NCBI RefSeq assembly: GCF_041381155.1
Contig: NC_091147.1
Coordinates: forward strand, 37,946,053 to 38,010,052
Source: Argopecten irradians
Taxonomy: Eukaryota > Mollusca > Bivalvia > Pectinida > Pectinidae
Length of the DNA stretch: 64,000 bases
Direction of reading: 5' to 3'
Position 1 is the first letter of the stretch, and each line of letters begins with the position of its first letter. Shown in pieces: positions 49,301-61,131 of the stretch. Under the pieces are notes generated by a model. It was not told the DNA's origin. It did no database searches and saw only the letters and a program-made list of their open reading frames with translations. Position numbers and translations under genes: made by a program.

Positions 49301-52300
49301 TACCTGCTGCCCCTATTGCCTGATATCTTTAAAGGGACAATTCACTCAGGCTAATTCTTTTACATAACCAAGAAGCAAAATATGGCATAAATGTATTGTT
49401 CTACATTTCTTATGAAACATTTAACTCAATATATTGACAAATTCCACGTCATTATTAAGTATTTAAATTGATACCGTTGTAACCACAAATCGTTGATCAA
49501 TACGATTAAGCAGGTACAGTATGTACTCTGTACCCATACCCGAGCCAAAGTCACGCACGTTAAACAAATGAACTACATAACCACTGAGGAGGTAATAAAA
49601 TGATTCTTAGGCAAGACAATTCATCTAATAAGGTAAACCACTACTGTCAGAGCGATTTAAGCAGTTCTAGACAAAAGTTGCATTGCTTTACGAGCAAGGG
49701 ACAGGGTTCAGTATGCAAGATGTTCGACCACAATGTGTAATGGCGGACAGCGAGCGAGTTTGAAAGTTTCAAACACATTTCACCACCATGGGCATTTCGA
49801 GCATATCACAGAAAAACCGACTGATCTAATTTCCATTAGTACCGTTTTTTTCCGATATATCTAAAAATTTTAATGTTGTCTTAGATTGAATTGTCCCTTT
49901 AAAGGCAACTAAATCAATGATATTGTCTTTTCTATTATTCCTTACTTAATTTCTTCTTCCTAATTTCTCTCAAACTGTCTTAATCTTGACCTTCGGTTGA
50001 GCGCTTCTCCCTGTGAAGAAGGCTCTGTGTTCTGTTCCCCTGGCCAAGATACACCAAAGTCTATAAAAAGCGATAGTTTCCTAGCGCTCAACATAAAGGG
50101 AGTGAGACGACTGATGTCTTCAGCGTCATATCACTATATAAAGGGCTAGAGTTCCATTGTATTAGATGACACAACATGAATACACCATACTCTACCAAAA
50201 CGCGCACCTGATACTATATACATGATGTAAACTGCATGGTTAGAAGGCCGTCCTAACTAGCTGTTAATAGGACGTTAATTTTTTCCAAGAAACAAACTTA
50301 GCCACGAGTGTAAAATCATATTCATCACGTAACGAGTATTTATGGAAATAGAGACAAAATTTCAATTTCAGTTTATATAGAGTAGCAAAATGTCTTGAAA
50401 AGTCCGTCTACTTAGAGAATCATGTAACGTCATACGTCAATAATCTGAGTTATGTGATAAATATAGATAAATTAATTGTGTGAGTAATATATTTAGATGA
50501 TAAAATGTATGCTGGTATGGGTTACAAAGCATTCACAAAAATCAGGAGACAAAAGCACAATGTAGGAATCCAGGGAAAGCTACCATTAAATGCATTTTAA
50601 TGTTTAAAGATACATCTGTACTTTGTTGAGAAATCACGATCACTCACGACAATTAAATCCATCACCTGACATATAAAACAACTTCATGTAATGAAAGGAA
50701 TAGTTAGCAATCATTTTATTCAGTAATTATAGGTTTGTGATTTAATGCGGACTTGTAACTGGATACTTTTGAATATCTTTCTTTTATATTTTTCAATGTT
50801 GTTCTTTTTATACAAACCGTGTAAGACTTGTAAAACGGTAATTATAAGTTTGTATTTTGAAGCGGACTTGTAACTGGAAGCTTTTCAACTTTTTTCTTAT
50901 ATATTTTTCAATGGTTTTTTTTTATACAAACCGTGTAAGACTTGTAAAACGTTGTTTTTTTCTTTCATGTATTATGATTTTCAGAAATCTGTGTTCATTT
51001 ATGTCATTACATTTACATATATCTCAGTAAACATTCGCTTTATGATCTTTTTGATCTTTATTTGGCATGTTCAGTGTATTGATCCAGTTTCTATCAGGTA
51101 TTTGAAGTGATTTATCAACACAACAATGTGCAATATTGATCATGTACCCACACCGGGTACTGAATGCTACAGTATCTATGATACGAGTATTTCCAATGGC
51201 GAAACTTAAATATAGAAATCAATAATATGCATTTAGCATACTTAACTTCCATTTCGTTGTCAACACTAACTGGTATGATCTAATGTTCAGTGCAGCTGAA
51301 GCAAATGTTCCTAGTAATACATAATTATTAATGATTTACCTAAACTGTGTTTTGAACAACGAGTAACTGCTTTTCGTTTAAAATAGTCAACTATTTTATT
51401 ATATACCAAACCATGGACATCGTGATATCATTGAATCTTGCAATTTACATGTGCATGTATGTATATAATCGGAATTCGTTAACCGGTAATCGAATACCCT
51501 ATGTAATTCGATCTGCAGGTCCCAATCTCCTTTTCGTTATATGCCGAAATAAAATTATATCTGGAAATTGGCAGAGTAATTATCAAACATATACAATAGT
51601 CATTGTCCGATTTCACAATACTTCAGATATATAATGACCACTTGAATGATAAAGGTGCCTCGTGTTAAGATGAATGGATCAATTCAAATGAACATGACAA
51701 TATTTAGATTGAATGCATTGCACCACACCGTTGAATACCTTCGTGAGTTTCGATGACCTCAGCACTAATCAGGGCCTAAACTTTTGTATATGATTAGTGT
51801 CTGAAGTTTTTATATGTGATCAGTGCCAAAAATACATGAAATCCGCCATTACCGGGCCCAAGTTTATTTTGAAAAAGGAATGGTAAAGTCTCGAGCAGAG
51901 TTATAACTATTTCTTTTACTTTAATCACCAAGCAACCAGTGTTTAATACATAATCAGGGCCTAAAGTGTCAATACATACTCAGTGCATAAAACACTGATA
52001 TGGTATCAGAACCTGAAGCGTTTCATATTCGACCAAATAAACGTCCCATCCCTATAAGTACCCCATTTTAGCTTCAATTTCACTTACTTCGAATTGAATG
52101 AAAATATGAAAATGTGTTGATTTCTTTACTGATTTCGTACTACTTTCTATACATTTTCATCGGTGATGTTTTAAGAATGCTTTTTGTATAATTATAAAAC
52201 CATTTTACTGCTAAAACAAACAGTCAACTGAAAAAAACAGATTTTACTTTATTAATTTTGGAAATAAGGGAATGCAAATAAAAACTGATAATGTAAGCTA

Positions 52301-52896
52301 TTTTGACTATTCATGACAGAAAATCAGACGAAGATGCTAAATATGGTTCGACACCTCTCATTGATATTGTTATCCTCTATAAAGACTAATAAATCTTCCT
52401 TTTCCTTCTCTCTTCTTGAAGAATTCTAAAGAAAACTTTACTTGTTGGTTTTGTGGTTTCATGATATAATATGGTTTTATCATTACATTATTTGCTTATA
52501 TCAATATACTACTTGCTTGTACTAATATTCTATTTTCACTGGCCATGAATGAATTTTATCCTATCATAATAATTGTATTATTTTAAGTTAATTGTTAATT
52601 ATTTAAATCAAGGATAAAGCAAATAAAAACCATGGAAAATGGAAATGTAAAATTACTAAATCTATTATTCAGTCACCTTTATTTTTTTTAGTATGTATAT
52701 GTGCAAAATCTAATGTGTTGTATATTCAAGGGAGATTCCTAAAAGCTGCGCAATTGGATACCTACGTCTACGATTCGCTTTAAAAAATATCTACCCTCGT
52801 CCACTTACCGCACTGACTGGTGTTTGAATCTCTTGGAAAACCAGCTGAAAGACCTCTCCGTCTTCTTCTGTCATCAGGTCTTCTGTTGTCGGACAT
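46360..52896 (-). CDS. ZAP/PARP12-like CCCH zinc-finger gene B (complete)
   Basis: Four exons: 52896-52809, 48511-47552, 47278-47092, 46453-46360 (stop 46360-46362); 1329 nt, 442 residues, phases 1, 1, 2. The start gives MSDNRRPDDRRRRRG, a basic tail. The helical domain (HEAISEIVKRLIRFQGRCTI) is followed by four CCCH fingers from about residue 193: CKEHSTNPGSCDGYCNDLH, CKFLLMSNCTASLCKYGH, CTYYNAKGCNKGNKCPFLH, CQHYIMGDCKFPQCKRSH. The WWE-type domain is split: QQWVMRIDG and SMEQMYKDCLAVVRRT, then FDFTETTVCLKGGDLDVEFK. There is no ADP-ribosyltransferase domain. Intron positions in the WWE part match genes A and C. The last exon was found by aligning to gene A and is the least certain. Intron 1 is 4.3 kb and full of repeats. 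Presumed RNA-binding; role inferred from ZAP. Confidence 0.87.
46540..46937. repeat. Dispersed repeat, family R3, copy 3
   Basis: From AAATTCTTAGAGATTTTATG through ATGACCATTTTGTCACGCCG to ATTACTGGATATCAGG. It parallels 19604-20000 over its full length and lies in the last intron of gene B. Confidence 0.65.
48828..49035 (+). repeat. ~208-bp duplicated segment, copy 1
   Basis: TTTCTATACATTTTCATCGG to TAAATATGGTTCGACAC, about 90% matched by 52144-52354. Both copies lie in intron 1 of gene B. Right after this copy comes TAGTAATCCAGAGGTCCCG / GTTGGATCCCTGGC, a B-box-like piece absent from copy 2. Confidence 0.85.
49300..50300 (+). mobile_element. Repeat family R1, copy 5, split by a MITE
   Basis: The left part starts ACCTGCTGCCCCTATTGCC; the right part resumes at about 49903 (GGCAACTAAATCAATGATAT) and includes GTTGAGCGCTTCTCCCTGTG, AAAGTCTATAAAAAGCG, TCATATCACTATATAAAGGG and the tail GGCCGTCCTAACTAGC ... 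AATAGGACGTTAAT. The order matches 23990-24485. Confidence 0.75.
49329..49902. mobile_element. piggyBac-type MITE with TTAA target duplication, family M4
   Basis: Element 49333-49898 (566 bp) is bounded by TTAA on both sides (49329-49332 and 49899-49902). Ends are AGGGACAATTCACT and the complement TGAATTGTCCCT. Non-coding. The TTAA duplication and short TIRs point to mobilisation by a piggyBac-like transposase. Confidence 0.8.
50728..50956 (+). repeat. ~115-bp tandem duplication
   Basis: Two copies containing GCGGACTTGTAACTGGA, TATATTTTTCAATG and TATACAAACCGTGTAAGACT, adjacent, about 88% alike, in intron 1 of gene B. Confidence 0.8.
51755..52020. repeat. Degenerate short repeat cluster
   Basis: Several variants of AATCAGGGCCTAAA and ATCAGTGCCAAAA with irregular spacing, in intron 1 of gene B. 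Old tandem repeat or decayed element. Confidence 0.4.
52144..52354 (+). repeat. ~208-bp duplicated segment, copy 2
   Basis: Direct-orientation partner of 48828-49035, 3.3 kb away; here GGTTCGACAC is followed by CTCTCATTGATATTG. Confidence 0.85.
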
Positions 52897-54552
52897 GTTG
52901 GAATCAACAATCTTCTCCCAATCCCGTCAGTTTATGATTCAGATCGTTCTTGGCTATGGAATATGTCGATATGTTTTGTGTCCGAACAGACCCTAACAAG
53001 TATGTTAATTTTATCTCTTACGTAGGAGTACACTATATATAGATTATGACTCTACTTTCGTTTTGCTTTGTTAACACTGAATTGGGTAAACCTGTTTAGT
53101 TTCCTGAAATAACTATTTTCGGTTTCTGATTTACATTTTCTGTAAACAATCAGACAATGAAGCAGTGGTTTGTGCAAATATTTCACGGGTGGTAATCTTA
53201 GGCGCAATTAAATCTTTACAAATGGAAAACCAGTTTTCTGAAGTTAACAGCTATGAGTTATTGTAATTAGACATATCTACATTGCAGCAATGCGATAACA
53301 ATTATACCGTATTGACGTCAGACTACATATACCGATATGGTATATCTCAAATATTCTAGAAAAAATGTGTTTAAGGTAGAGTGCAGTTGTATAAGGCATG
53401 TAAATAGCAATGATATGTGTACAGTTTTCATCGTTTTATCTTGTCGTGTGGTTTTATTACACAGAATTCTATCAACAATGAACCTTCTTTTGTCAACAAA
53501 AGTCCACACTGATGTCATTATATAGAAAACCTAGCCACACGGTATGAAGAAACAAATAACAAATATATCAAACGTATAGCCAAGAAAAGAGAGAAAAAAA
53601 CTCTATCTATTAAATGCAAATACGAGTACAGATGCATTGTTACAATTTTATAAACTATCGTGACAGTAAATACCACAGGATGGGTTCATGAAATGTTATT
53701 ATAACATTCGGGAAAGACAATGGTATGTAATGTTTTCGGAAAACTGCGATAATATCTATAATCCTATTACAATTGTTATAATTACCAGTATTTTATGTCG
53801 CGCTACGTATACAGTTATACACAACTCAATACTAAACTTCTCGCGTTACAATAAACTGTTGTTCATTATCTTCCTGTTTATCGACCTTGAATACCGGCAA
53901 GTACTTCATAGATATCATTCACATTTTATTACATACAAGGCCCCTTTCAGCCATATTATCATACGGCCATGTTATAAATATCGTAACAAACGCGACGATT
54001 CATAACACTATTGGTCTGTATTAATGACGTAATAATCAAATATGACGTCATACGATTGTCCCGTTTGAAACTTCAAATTCCAGCCACTCTTACAGAAACA
54101 CGACATGAAAAAAGTTCTGTCTATATTTTCATAATCATTAATTCTGTGATGAAAGACTCTTACAGTCTTGGCTACGTATTATAAAATTTATCAAAATCGA
54201 TGAAAAACACGTTTACCATGACTAGCCCATCATGTATTGTGTAATGAATTCAATTTTGGCGAGCACAGCAATGCTATCCGACTTTGCGAATATTAAACTT
54301 TACGGTATATGGTCATTTATCAAACGTTATCTGGTACAATGACCTTGATGTCACCAGATAAAATGACGGGACAATAGCATGAACTTTGTACCAAGATCAT
54401 ATATTGATTCGATTGTACTTTGTACCCAGTACACTTTCACATTCACTGCAAAACGTTATTTTTCGATACACTTTTACTTTCACTTAATCTGTCTTTGTAT
54501 ATTATAGAGTTAACTCCCTTGTTAATAAGTATTTATTATCATTATTTATATG
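52897..54552. other. Part of the intergenic region between divergent genes B and C
   Basis: Upstream of gene B on the minus strand. AT-rich; a TATATATAG at about 53032 on the plus strand is one of several weak TATA-like sites. No supported gene. Confidence 0.4.
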
Positions 54553-54757
54553 TTTGTCGTCCTATTAACAGCCAGGGTCATTTAAGGACGTGCCAGATTT
54601 GTTGGTGGAGGGAAGCCGGAGTTCCCGGAGTATAAAACCACTCCCAGCAGTAAGTACCTTGCAACTGCCCCACATGGGATTCTAACTCGGACCCAGAGGT
54701 GGAGGGCTTATGGTAATATGTCGGGACATTTTAACCACTCGGCCACCGCGGCCCCAA
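54553..54757 (-). mobile_element. tRNA-derived SINE
   Basis: On the minus strand it opens GGGGCCGCGGTGGCCGAGTG with a full A box (TGGCCGAGTGG), then a B-box-like GAGTTAGAATCCC, then a body (CTCCGGGAACTCCGGC) and tail ACGTCCTTAAATGACCCTGG ... GTTAATAGGACG. The head resembles a Leu/Ser-type tRNA with a long variable arm. The family is common in molluscs; the tail is shared with R1. Confidence 0.85.
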
Positions 54758-57078
54758 GATTTTACTAACTATTCAGTATAGCATGAAAGAAGCAGGTTTA
54801 GATCGCTACCCTATTACTGGGTTTTACCAGATTGTACATGGATAACCAATATTATATGATTTGCTAAGAAAGCGATTTATTTTTATATTTATTTATGTTT
54901 TGTACTCATATTGAATCTGTATTAACCATGTGCGGGGACCAATAAGAATATCAAAATTGAAACTCCGCTATAGCAATTCTAAAAAATAAATTAAATATAA
55001 ATGTTTTCAGAAAGTCGATTGCGTCCTAGATTAGCAGAAAGATAATGTTTCATTTATAAATAAATCCGTGTCATTGATACTATATATACCACACACAAGG
55101 AAGGTAACTATGTGACGTCATCATTTGTTGTCAAACATGCATTGAACATAGAGGTATAGTAAAGTTCATGGATTTTTAGACCAACGCTAGGAATCGAATT
55201 GACAGCCGCCACTGCAACTTGACGAGATCCATAGATAAACGTGTTGCAATAGTGATACAACCGACATTGACAAAGGCTAAGGTGTAATCGTGTTTCGGTA
55301 TGTAAATATTAAAATTATTTGAAAAAAAAATATATTACGTATGTATGTATATTTTCTCATTTTGATTGCCGATTTTTTATATATTACATTTTACTTATTC
55401 AAATATTTTAGTCATGCACTTTTATAATCTAACATATACACATTTACTGTAGTTACTGCAATAAGCACCCTGGTCTTGCTGGCGTGGTATAGAATTTAAA
55501 TCAATGAAGTCTCTTATCCATGATGAGAAAATCACATAATTTTTTCTGATTACTTATATATATGAGATATTGTATCTGAAATGCTGTGGATCAGCGATGA
55601 AATTATGAATCATATATGAACAAAACATCTGTGTAAACAGCGTATTTTAAGTCCCTGCACTCACCAAGCGGAAGTTGTGTCAGTTACTTGTACTAGTAGG
55701 TTCGTTAATATATTGAATAACTTATAAAAATCTGAAATGACTATACATATGCACTTCGAAGGTTCTAATCTAAACATATACTTATAGTGTCAAACGTCCA
55801 GGCATTTTATAGCATTGTCAATGTCTAACATTTACATTATAAAATGACACAAATATCAAAATAGTACGTGTATACATAATGACAGAACTTTGTTTGACAT
55901 TAAAGTCTGAAAAGTATATTCTTGGTAGCCATAACAACGACATTTTAATGATTACATAAATGTAGAATATTTCTGTGATATGTTATCAAGGTTTTTTAGT
56001 AATGTTGTTCAAATTTCACAAATACAACACCAATGAGTTTTTGCAAAACTTCAAAATGTAGCCTCAATATTGCAAATTGCAAAATTGAAATATGCAAGCT
56101 AATGCCAGTAGGTTTAAAACGTAATTTGTTTAAGCTAGTCGTTGTTGGTAGACATTTTATCTGATAATGGGATTGTGTTCTATTCTTTCTGATAATGCAC
56201 AACAAAACACAAAAAAAGCTGCCGATTCTATTCACGGTCAGAGACAAACTGCCTTTCGCATTTACGTTTCTGATGTGGTATTGTGTTAAGTGCCTGCACT
56301 GTGTTAAGTTTATGCATATGTATAGCGACTGCTGTGTAGCGACCTTTCATGAAAGCGCATATCTGGCTCAAAATAAGATATAATCCGTTTGTAAACTCTA
56401 TTTAAACTATACAAAAGCATGATATCACATTACTTGTTTAGGCAAAATGATTACCCAGTAGTAGAGTGTTTACACAAAACAATATTTTTAAGTTTACATG
56501 TGCCGTGATTTTCATACTCACGAATCAAGAAGAGTTTTTAATATGCTATTTACCACCAAAAGTTACAATACAATACACACAAATCATGGGTATTAATTTC
56601 ACAAGTGCGAATAAGAGCTGAAAATGTTTTTTGCCAGTTCTGCCAAAAATTATCATATTCATGTATACAATTAAGTATAAATACTACAGCCGAGAGGACG
56701 TTATGGGATGCTAACTTGTAATGTGATCTTCTATTTCATTTTACATTTGTACAGTAATATTAATATATAAAGTGCTTTCTTCAGATATATTTCATCGATA
56801 TATATAAAGCATAAACACAAGAACTCTTACTGTGCATAAATATCGTGTTAATGCATCATACATATTTGTTTGTGTCTTTAAACTAATGTTCACTGTCTAA
56901 TTCATCCAAATTATTGGTTTTCATTAGATAACCTTGTGTCTTTAAACTAATTTTCACTGTCTAATTCATCCAAATTATTGGTTTTCATTAGATAACCGAA
57001 ACACATGGATGTTAAAATATTTTTTTATAATTTTCCCACTTAACTAGAATATGTTAGAAAAAATAATTAGTATACGCC
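54758..57078. other. Intergenic between genes B and C
   Basis: AT-rich, no supported gene. Contains the 64-bp duplication at 56871-56998. The promoter of gene C must lie here or just beyond, but no single motif stands out. Confidence 0.4.
56871..56998 (+). repeat. 64-bp tandem duplication
   Basis: Two adjacent copies of TGTGTCTTTAAACTAATGTT ... GGTTTTCATTAGATAACC that differ at only one or two bases, hence recent. Confidence 0.93.
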
Positions 57079-57443
57079 TTAAAGATGCACCACCGCTGAC
57101 AAATGGCATTTGTTCACTATCAAAAACAGAAGCAGACGATTAAGTGTTTTTCTTTAGTTTCAAAAAGCTACTTACTTTACACCATTACCACCATTGAACA
57201 GTTTGAGCTTCTAATTTTACTTAAAGTTAAAAATATAAAAAATAATTAATTGCATCCCGAAAAAATTCCGTGGCACTATATCCTATATTGAATGAAGTAC
57301 TGATTGCGCATGCACCAAAGGCAAAATAAATTATTTGATATTATTTTCTATGTTAATTAGACATATATGTACACGATTAAACACCGACTATTGTTCAAAT
57401 GATGAATATCATTTATGCTCTGTCGGCGGTGGAGCATCTTTAA
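57079..57443. mobile_element. TTAA-type MITE, family M3, copy 3
   Basis: TTAAAGATGCACCACCGCTG ... GTCGGCGGTGGAGCATCTTTAA: inverted ends with TTAA at each edge, about 365 bp, non-coding. It ends 237 bp before the ATG of gene C. Confidence 0.8.
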
Positions 57444-57679
57444 ATATATCCAAATAACCTGATAAGAATGAAACTAACCCGCAAGATGACATAGAGAAGT
57501 AATAATGACACATACTACTATCGTTTCGCATACATCTTAAACGAACATAAATGATATATATAAGAAAGAAATTTTATTACAACTCTTAAAGTAAATTAAA
57601 AGTAAAACAAGCTTCTTTCTCAAATAATCAATTTTAATGTGAATAGCCACAATAATCCTTATCGTAATGTGTTTTAGGT

Positions 57680-60600
57680 ATGGATGGCAAGGAAGAAGTG
57701 AAGAACCATCGGCGACGTAAAAGGGGCGGCCGACGAAGGCAAGGGCAAAAAGGCACATCTAGTACAGAAAATGGTACCGCTTCAACGACACAGGGTACCC
57801 CTAGTACAGAAAATGGTGCCGCTACTACGGAAAAGAGGACCTCACGTGCGAAAATTGGTGATGCTAGTTCGGAAAAGGATGCGAAAGGGTCTAACACTAG
57901 AAGGCTGTCTACTACGGAAAAGGGGGCCGTTAGTGCGAATAGTGATGTTGCTGGTACAGAAAAGGATGCCAAAGGTACTGATACTAGAAAATTGTCCAAA
58001 ATTGGAAAAGTTGAAGATCAGGCAAGTCAATGTAGGTCTCCTCCAAAAGCGATCGAAAAACACAACAACGCGATTGAGAATTTGACAAACAAAGCACCTG
58101 CCTCCATTTCACCACTACTGCCACTGCCGACGTCTGGACGTTTTCAGCCACAAAGAACTAACATCAGAAATACTAGGACGGTAGGAGAACCCTTGAAACA
58201 GGAGAATGAAACGACTCAAAGTCACAAGTTTTCCGTTAAATCGGATGAGTTCTTAAGTGAAATTGTTGGTATCTTAGTAAACAACGGTGGTTCTCTCCCT
58301 GTAAAATCACTGCAACGATCACACAGGAGCCTTTATGACAAACTAATTAGACTTTCAGATGACGGAACCGTTAGAGGAATGTTACAAAACTATTGTCATG
58401 TCTTCCGAGGAAGTCCAGACGAAGGTACTGTTAGCGTTTTGACATTTTCTCCTGATTTGGAAATCTGCAAGGCCCACGGAAACACGGCTGGATCATGCGA
58501 TGGAGATTGTGCATCTTTGCATTATTGCAAATTCAAAATGATGACTAAATGCAAAAGAAATGATTCGTGCTTCTTTGGTCACAATCTGAAGAACGAATAT
58601 AACCAATCTGTGTTGAAGTATTACTTCATGAATAAATTGTCCAACGCGCAGATACGAACATTTCTATGCAGATTAAGCAACAGAAAAGGACTGATGCTGC
58701 CCGGAATATGCACCTATTATAACGTGTCCAAATGCTGCCGAGAGCCAAACAGATGTCCGTTTCTTCATATATGTAAATCATATATACTTGGTGATTGCAA
58801 GCTTAGCCAGAACACCTGTCGCCTATGCCATGACATTTCTGAGAAACAGCCTCGTCATATCCTGTCTACCTATGGTCTTGGCGATGCAACGTTTGAAGCG
58901 TTTCAGAAAGTCATGACTGAGAAAATCAAAGATACAGAATGTTCTTCCGTTAGTGAATACTCATCTTCAGACGAAGAATATTTTAGAGGCAATCAATTAA
59001 GTGGCAACGCAAGATCACGAACAGACTCTCATTACACCTACGACCAGATTTGCCAAAAGTGGGGAAGGCCGAGCCTTAGAGACGATGATAACTCCTTGTT
59101 TTGTGATCTTGAATCTGATGCTTTATCAGACGACCAAGTAAAGGAAACCGATGGACTTTCGGGAGATGACAGCGATGTCGATGATGAAAGTTTGGGAAAC
59201 GTTAAATCTAGACTTGTCCCTCTAGTAGCCTGGAGTTCTGATCAAAATGAGGTGAAAAATCAAAACAAAGATGTAGATACCAAACAAGAAGAGCTTATCG
59301 CTAGAACGACATATTCAAATACAAATATGTCAGAAATGACCCGCCCTTTACCAAGGTCTGACCATTTATGGTGGGCATCGACATCGACTGACCGGAAGAA
59401 AATCGAACTTGGGGCCAATGTCCAACAAGAGCTCGAGTTTCTGTATGCTACCTATCTTAGAGCTAGGGAATGCACTATCTGCCATAATGGACAAACGTAA
59501 GTAAACTCAAACCTTTCTACCTATCTACAAAGACCACCTGGCTATAAAGACATTGTATATTGACCATTGTTTAGGGACAAAGGAAAATCGTTTTATACCA
59601 GGATGGTCTTTATATAAAGGTTGAAATTATGTTACAATTGATCAGTTACTACCTTAAGAAAGTGGTCATATTAAGAAAGTGGTCACTTAGGCAGGTTTAA
59701 ACAAATCGTTTCATATTCAATTTGATTCATGTACTCTAGACATACATATATAGGTTTTTTTTTAAATTTCGCGGTTTCCGTTCAAAAATGAGAAATAAGA
59801 TAAAAATAATTGTATCTTTTTAATGTCATTAACAAAGCTACTCTGTATCATATCGCGATTACGATCACTCTGTATTACGTGTCAATATATCCTTTATTCA
59901 ATCGCAAACACATAAACAAAGTCAAGTTTCGACATAGGTATAAATAAACTATAAAAGTACTGCGCAGGATTTATCAACACGCGAAAGCTTGCGAAAATAA
60001 CAGCACGCGAAGAAAGCAACGTTTAAAGCATATAACAAAGAGAGTCATGTCCATGAAAGCATTGAGTCAAACATTACACAGCATCAGTAGATCGCTAACA
60101 ATGGTATTTAAGTGTTTTGACTTCAAAGACCGAAAAGGAAATTGACTACGGTCGTCGCCTTCTGCAAAAAAAGTCATGCATTCGTTTATTTTTTTTTTAC
60201 TTTATAATAGATAAAACTGAGAGTAAAATGATAGAAATGAAACAAAAAGGTTACTGACGTTATTTACAGGTAATGAATTGAATCTATGCGTGATACTATT
60301 ATGCAGAATAAATAAATGCATTTTCGATCATTTTGGAAAATCTAATGGCGAAACTACTGCAAACCAATTAGCATTTGTTTGTGATTAATTCCACGTTACA
60401 AATCACAAAATTATTAACCCTGAAAATTTTCATGCATTTGATACATGTACATTGGTATAATTATACCATGCGACTCTAAATCACGGCATTAAATCTTCGT
60501 GAAAAAACGAAAACGCGACATAAGTCACCGAGAAGTGTTTACTGTAAATCTATGGAAGTAGTGTCTGCGTTTCTGACTGAAGCTATCCTCTCTTTTGACA

Positions 60601-60918
60601 TAATTAATATACATGGTATTCTGTATTTGTATATTACAAAGTTATCTGTCCTTGCCGGTAGGTATTGATTGTGACGTCATATATTAGCGAACGTAAAGTT
60701 CACAAAAGAGTGACGTCACAGTTGATACCTACTCGTAATGGTGGTACATGTTACTCTATAATATGTAAATACGTATTATATATTGCTGCTTTTTATCTAT
60801 TTTCAGCATGAAGATAAACTTTGAGGAAATGTCAGGAAGCCTTCAAGATTCAAAAGAAGGGAAGCAGCAAATCACTATGCAAAGAATTATTATAAGTGAT
60901 AATTTGATACCTATGTAA
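57680..60918 (+). CDS. ZAP/PARP12-like CCCH zinc-finger gene C
   Basis: Exons 57680-59496 and 60807-60918 (stop 60916-60918), 642 residues. The ATG at 57680 follows TTTTAG|GT, so a non-coding first exon may exist upstream. The N-terminus is basic (HRRRKRGGRRRQGQK), like gene B exon 1. Residues about 20-110 are a Ser/Thr/Lys-rich coding repeat of about 14 residues (STENGTASTTQ, STENGAATTEK). Four CCCH fingers lie at about 263-384: CKAHGNTAGSCDGDCASLH, CKFKMMTKCKRNDSCFFGH, CTYYNVSKCCREPNRCPFLH, CKSYILGDCKLSQNTCRLCH. An acidic linker follows, then a WWE domain at about 563-640 (HLWWAST, QELEFLYATYL, then MKINFEEMSGSLQ). The GGACAAAC|GTAAGT donor sits at the same codon as in gene A. There is no catalytic ADP-ribosyltransferase domain. 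Presumed RNA-binding. Confidence 0.88.
60616..60785. mobile_element. Palindromic MITE, family M1, copy 5
   Basis: GGTATTCTGTATTTGTATAT, CCGGTAGGTATTGATTGTGA ... GAGTGACGTCACAGTTGATA, CCTACTCG ... ATATGTAAATACGTATTAT. It ends about 20 bp before the last exon of gene C. Confidence 0.75.
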
Positions 60919-61131
60919 AATGATTGTTACCAAATACGGTATTGATTGAAAAACTATTTCATATGTGAAAATGAACGAAAGAGATTTTCTATCTGATGGT
61001 CACAAAATGTGGTGAAACCCGAGGCTTACACCATGTTGTGATCCGGAGGGTACAATATTCCTATCCTTCATATCCACTTATAAAAGAGTATTTTTTTCTC
61101 ATGACATTTTTATTACGATTTCACAATTAAA

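Noticed and set aside
30574-60918. Calling the ZAP-like genes PARPs
   Set aside because: No ADP-ribosyltransferase signature was seen after any WWE domain.
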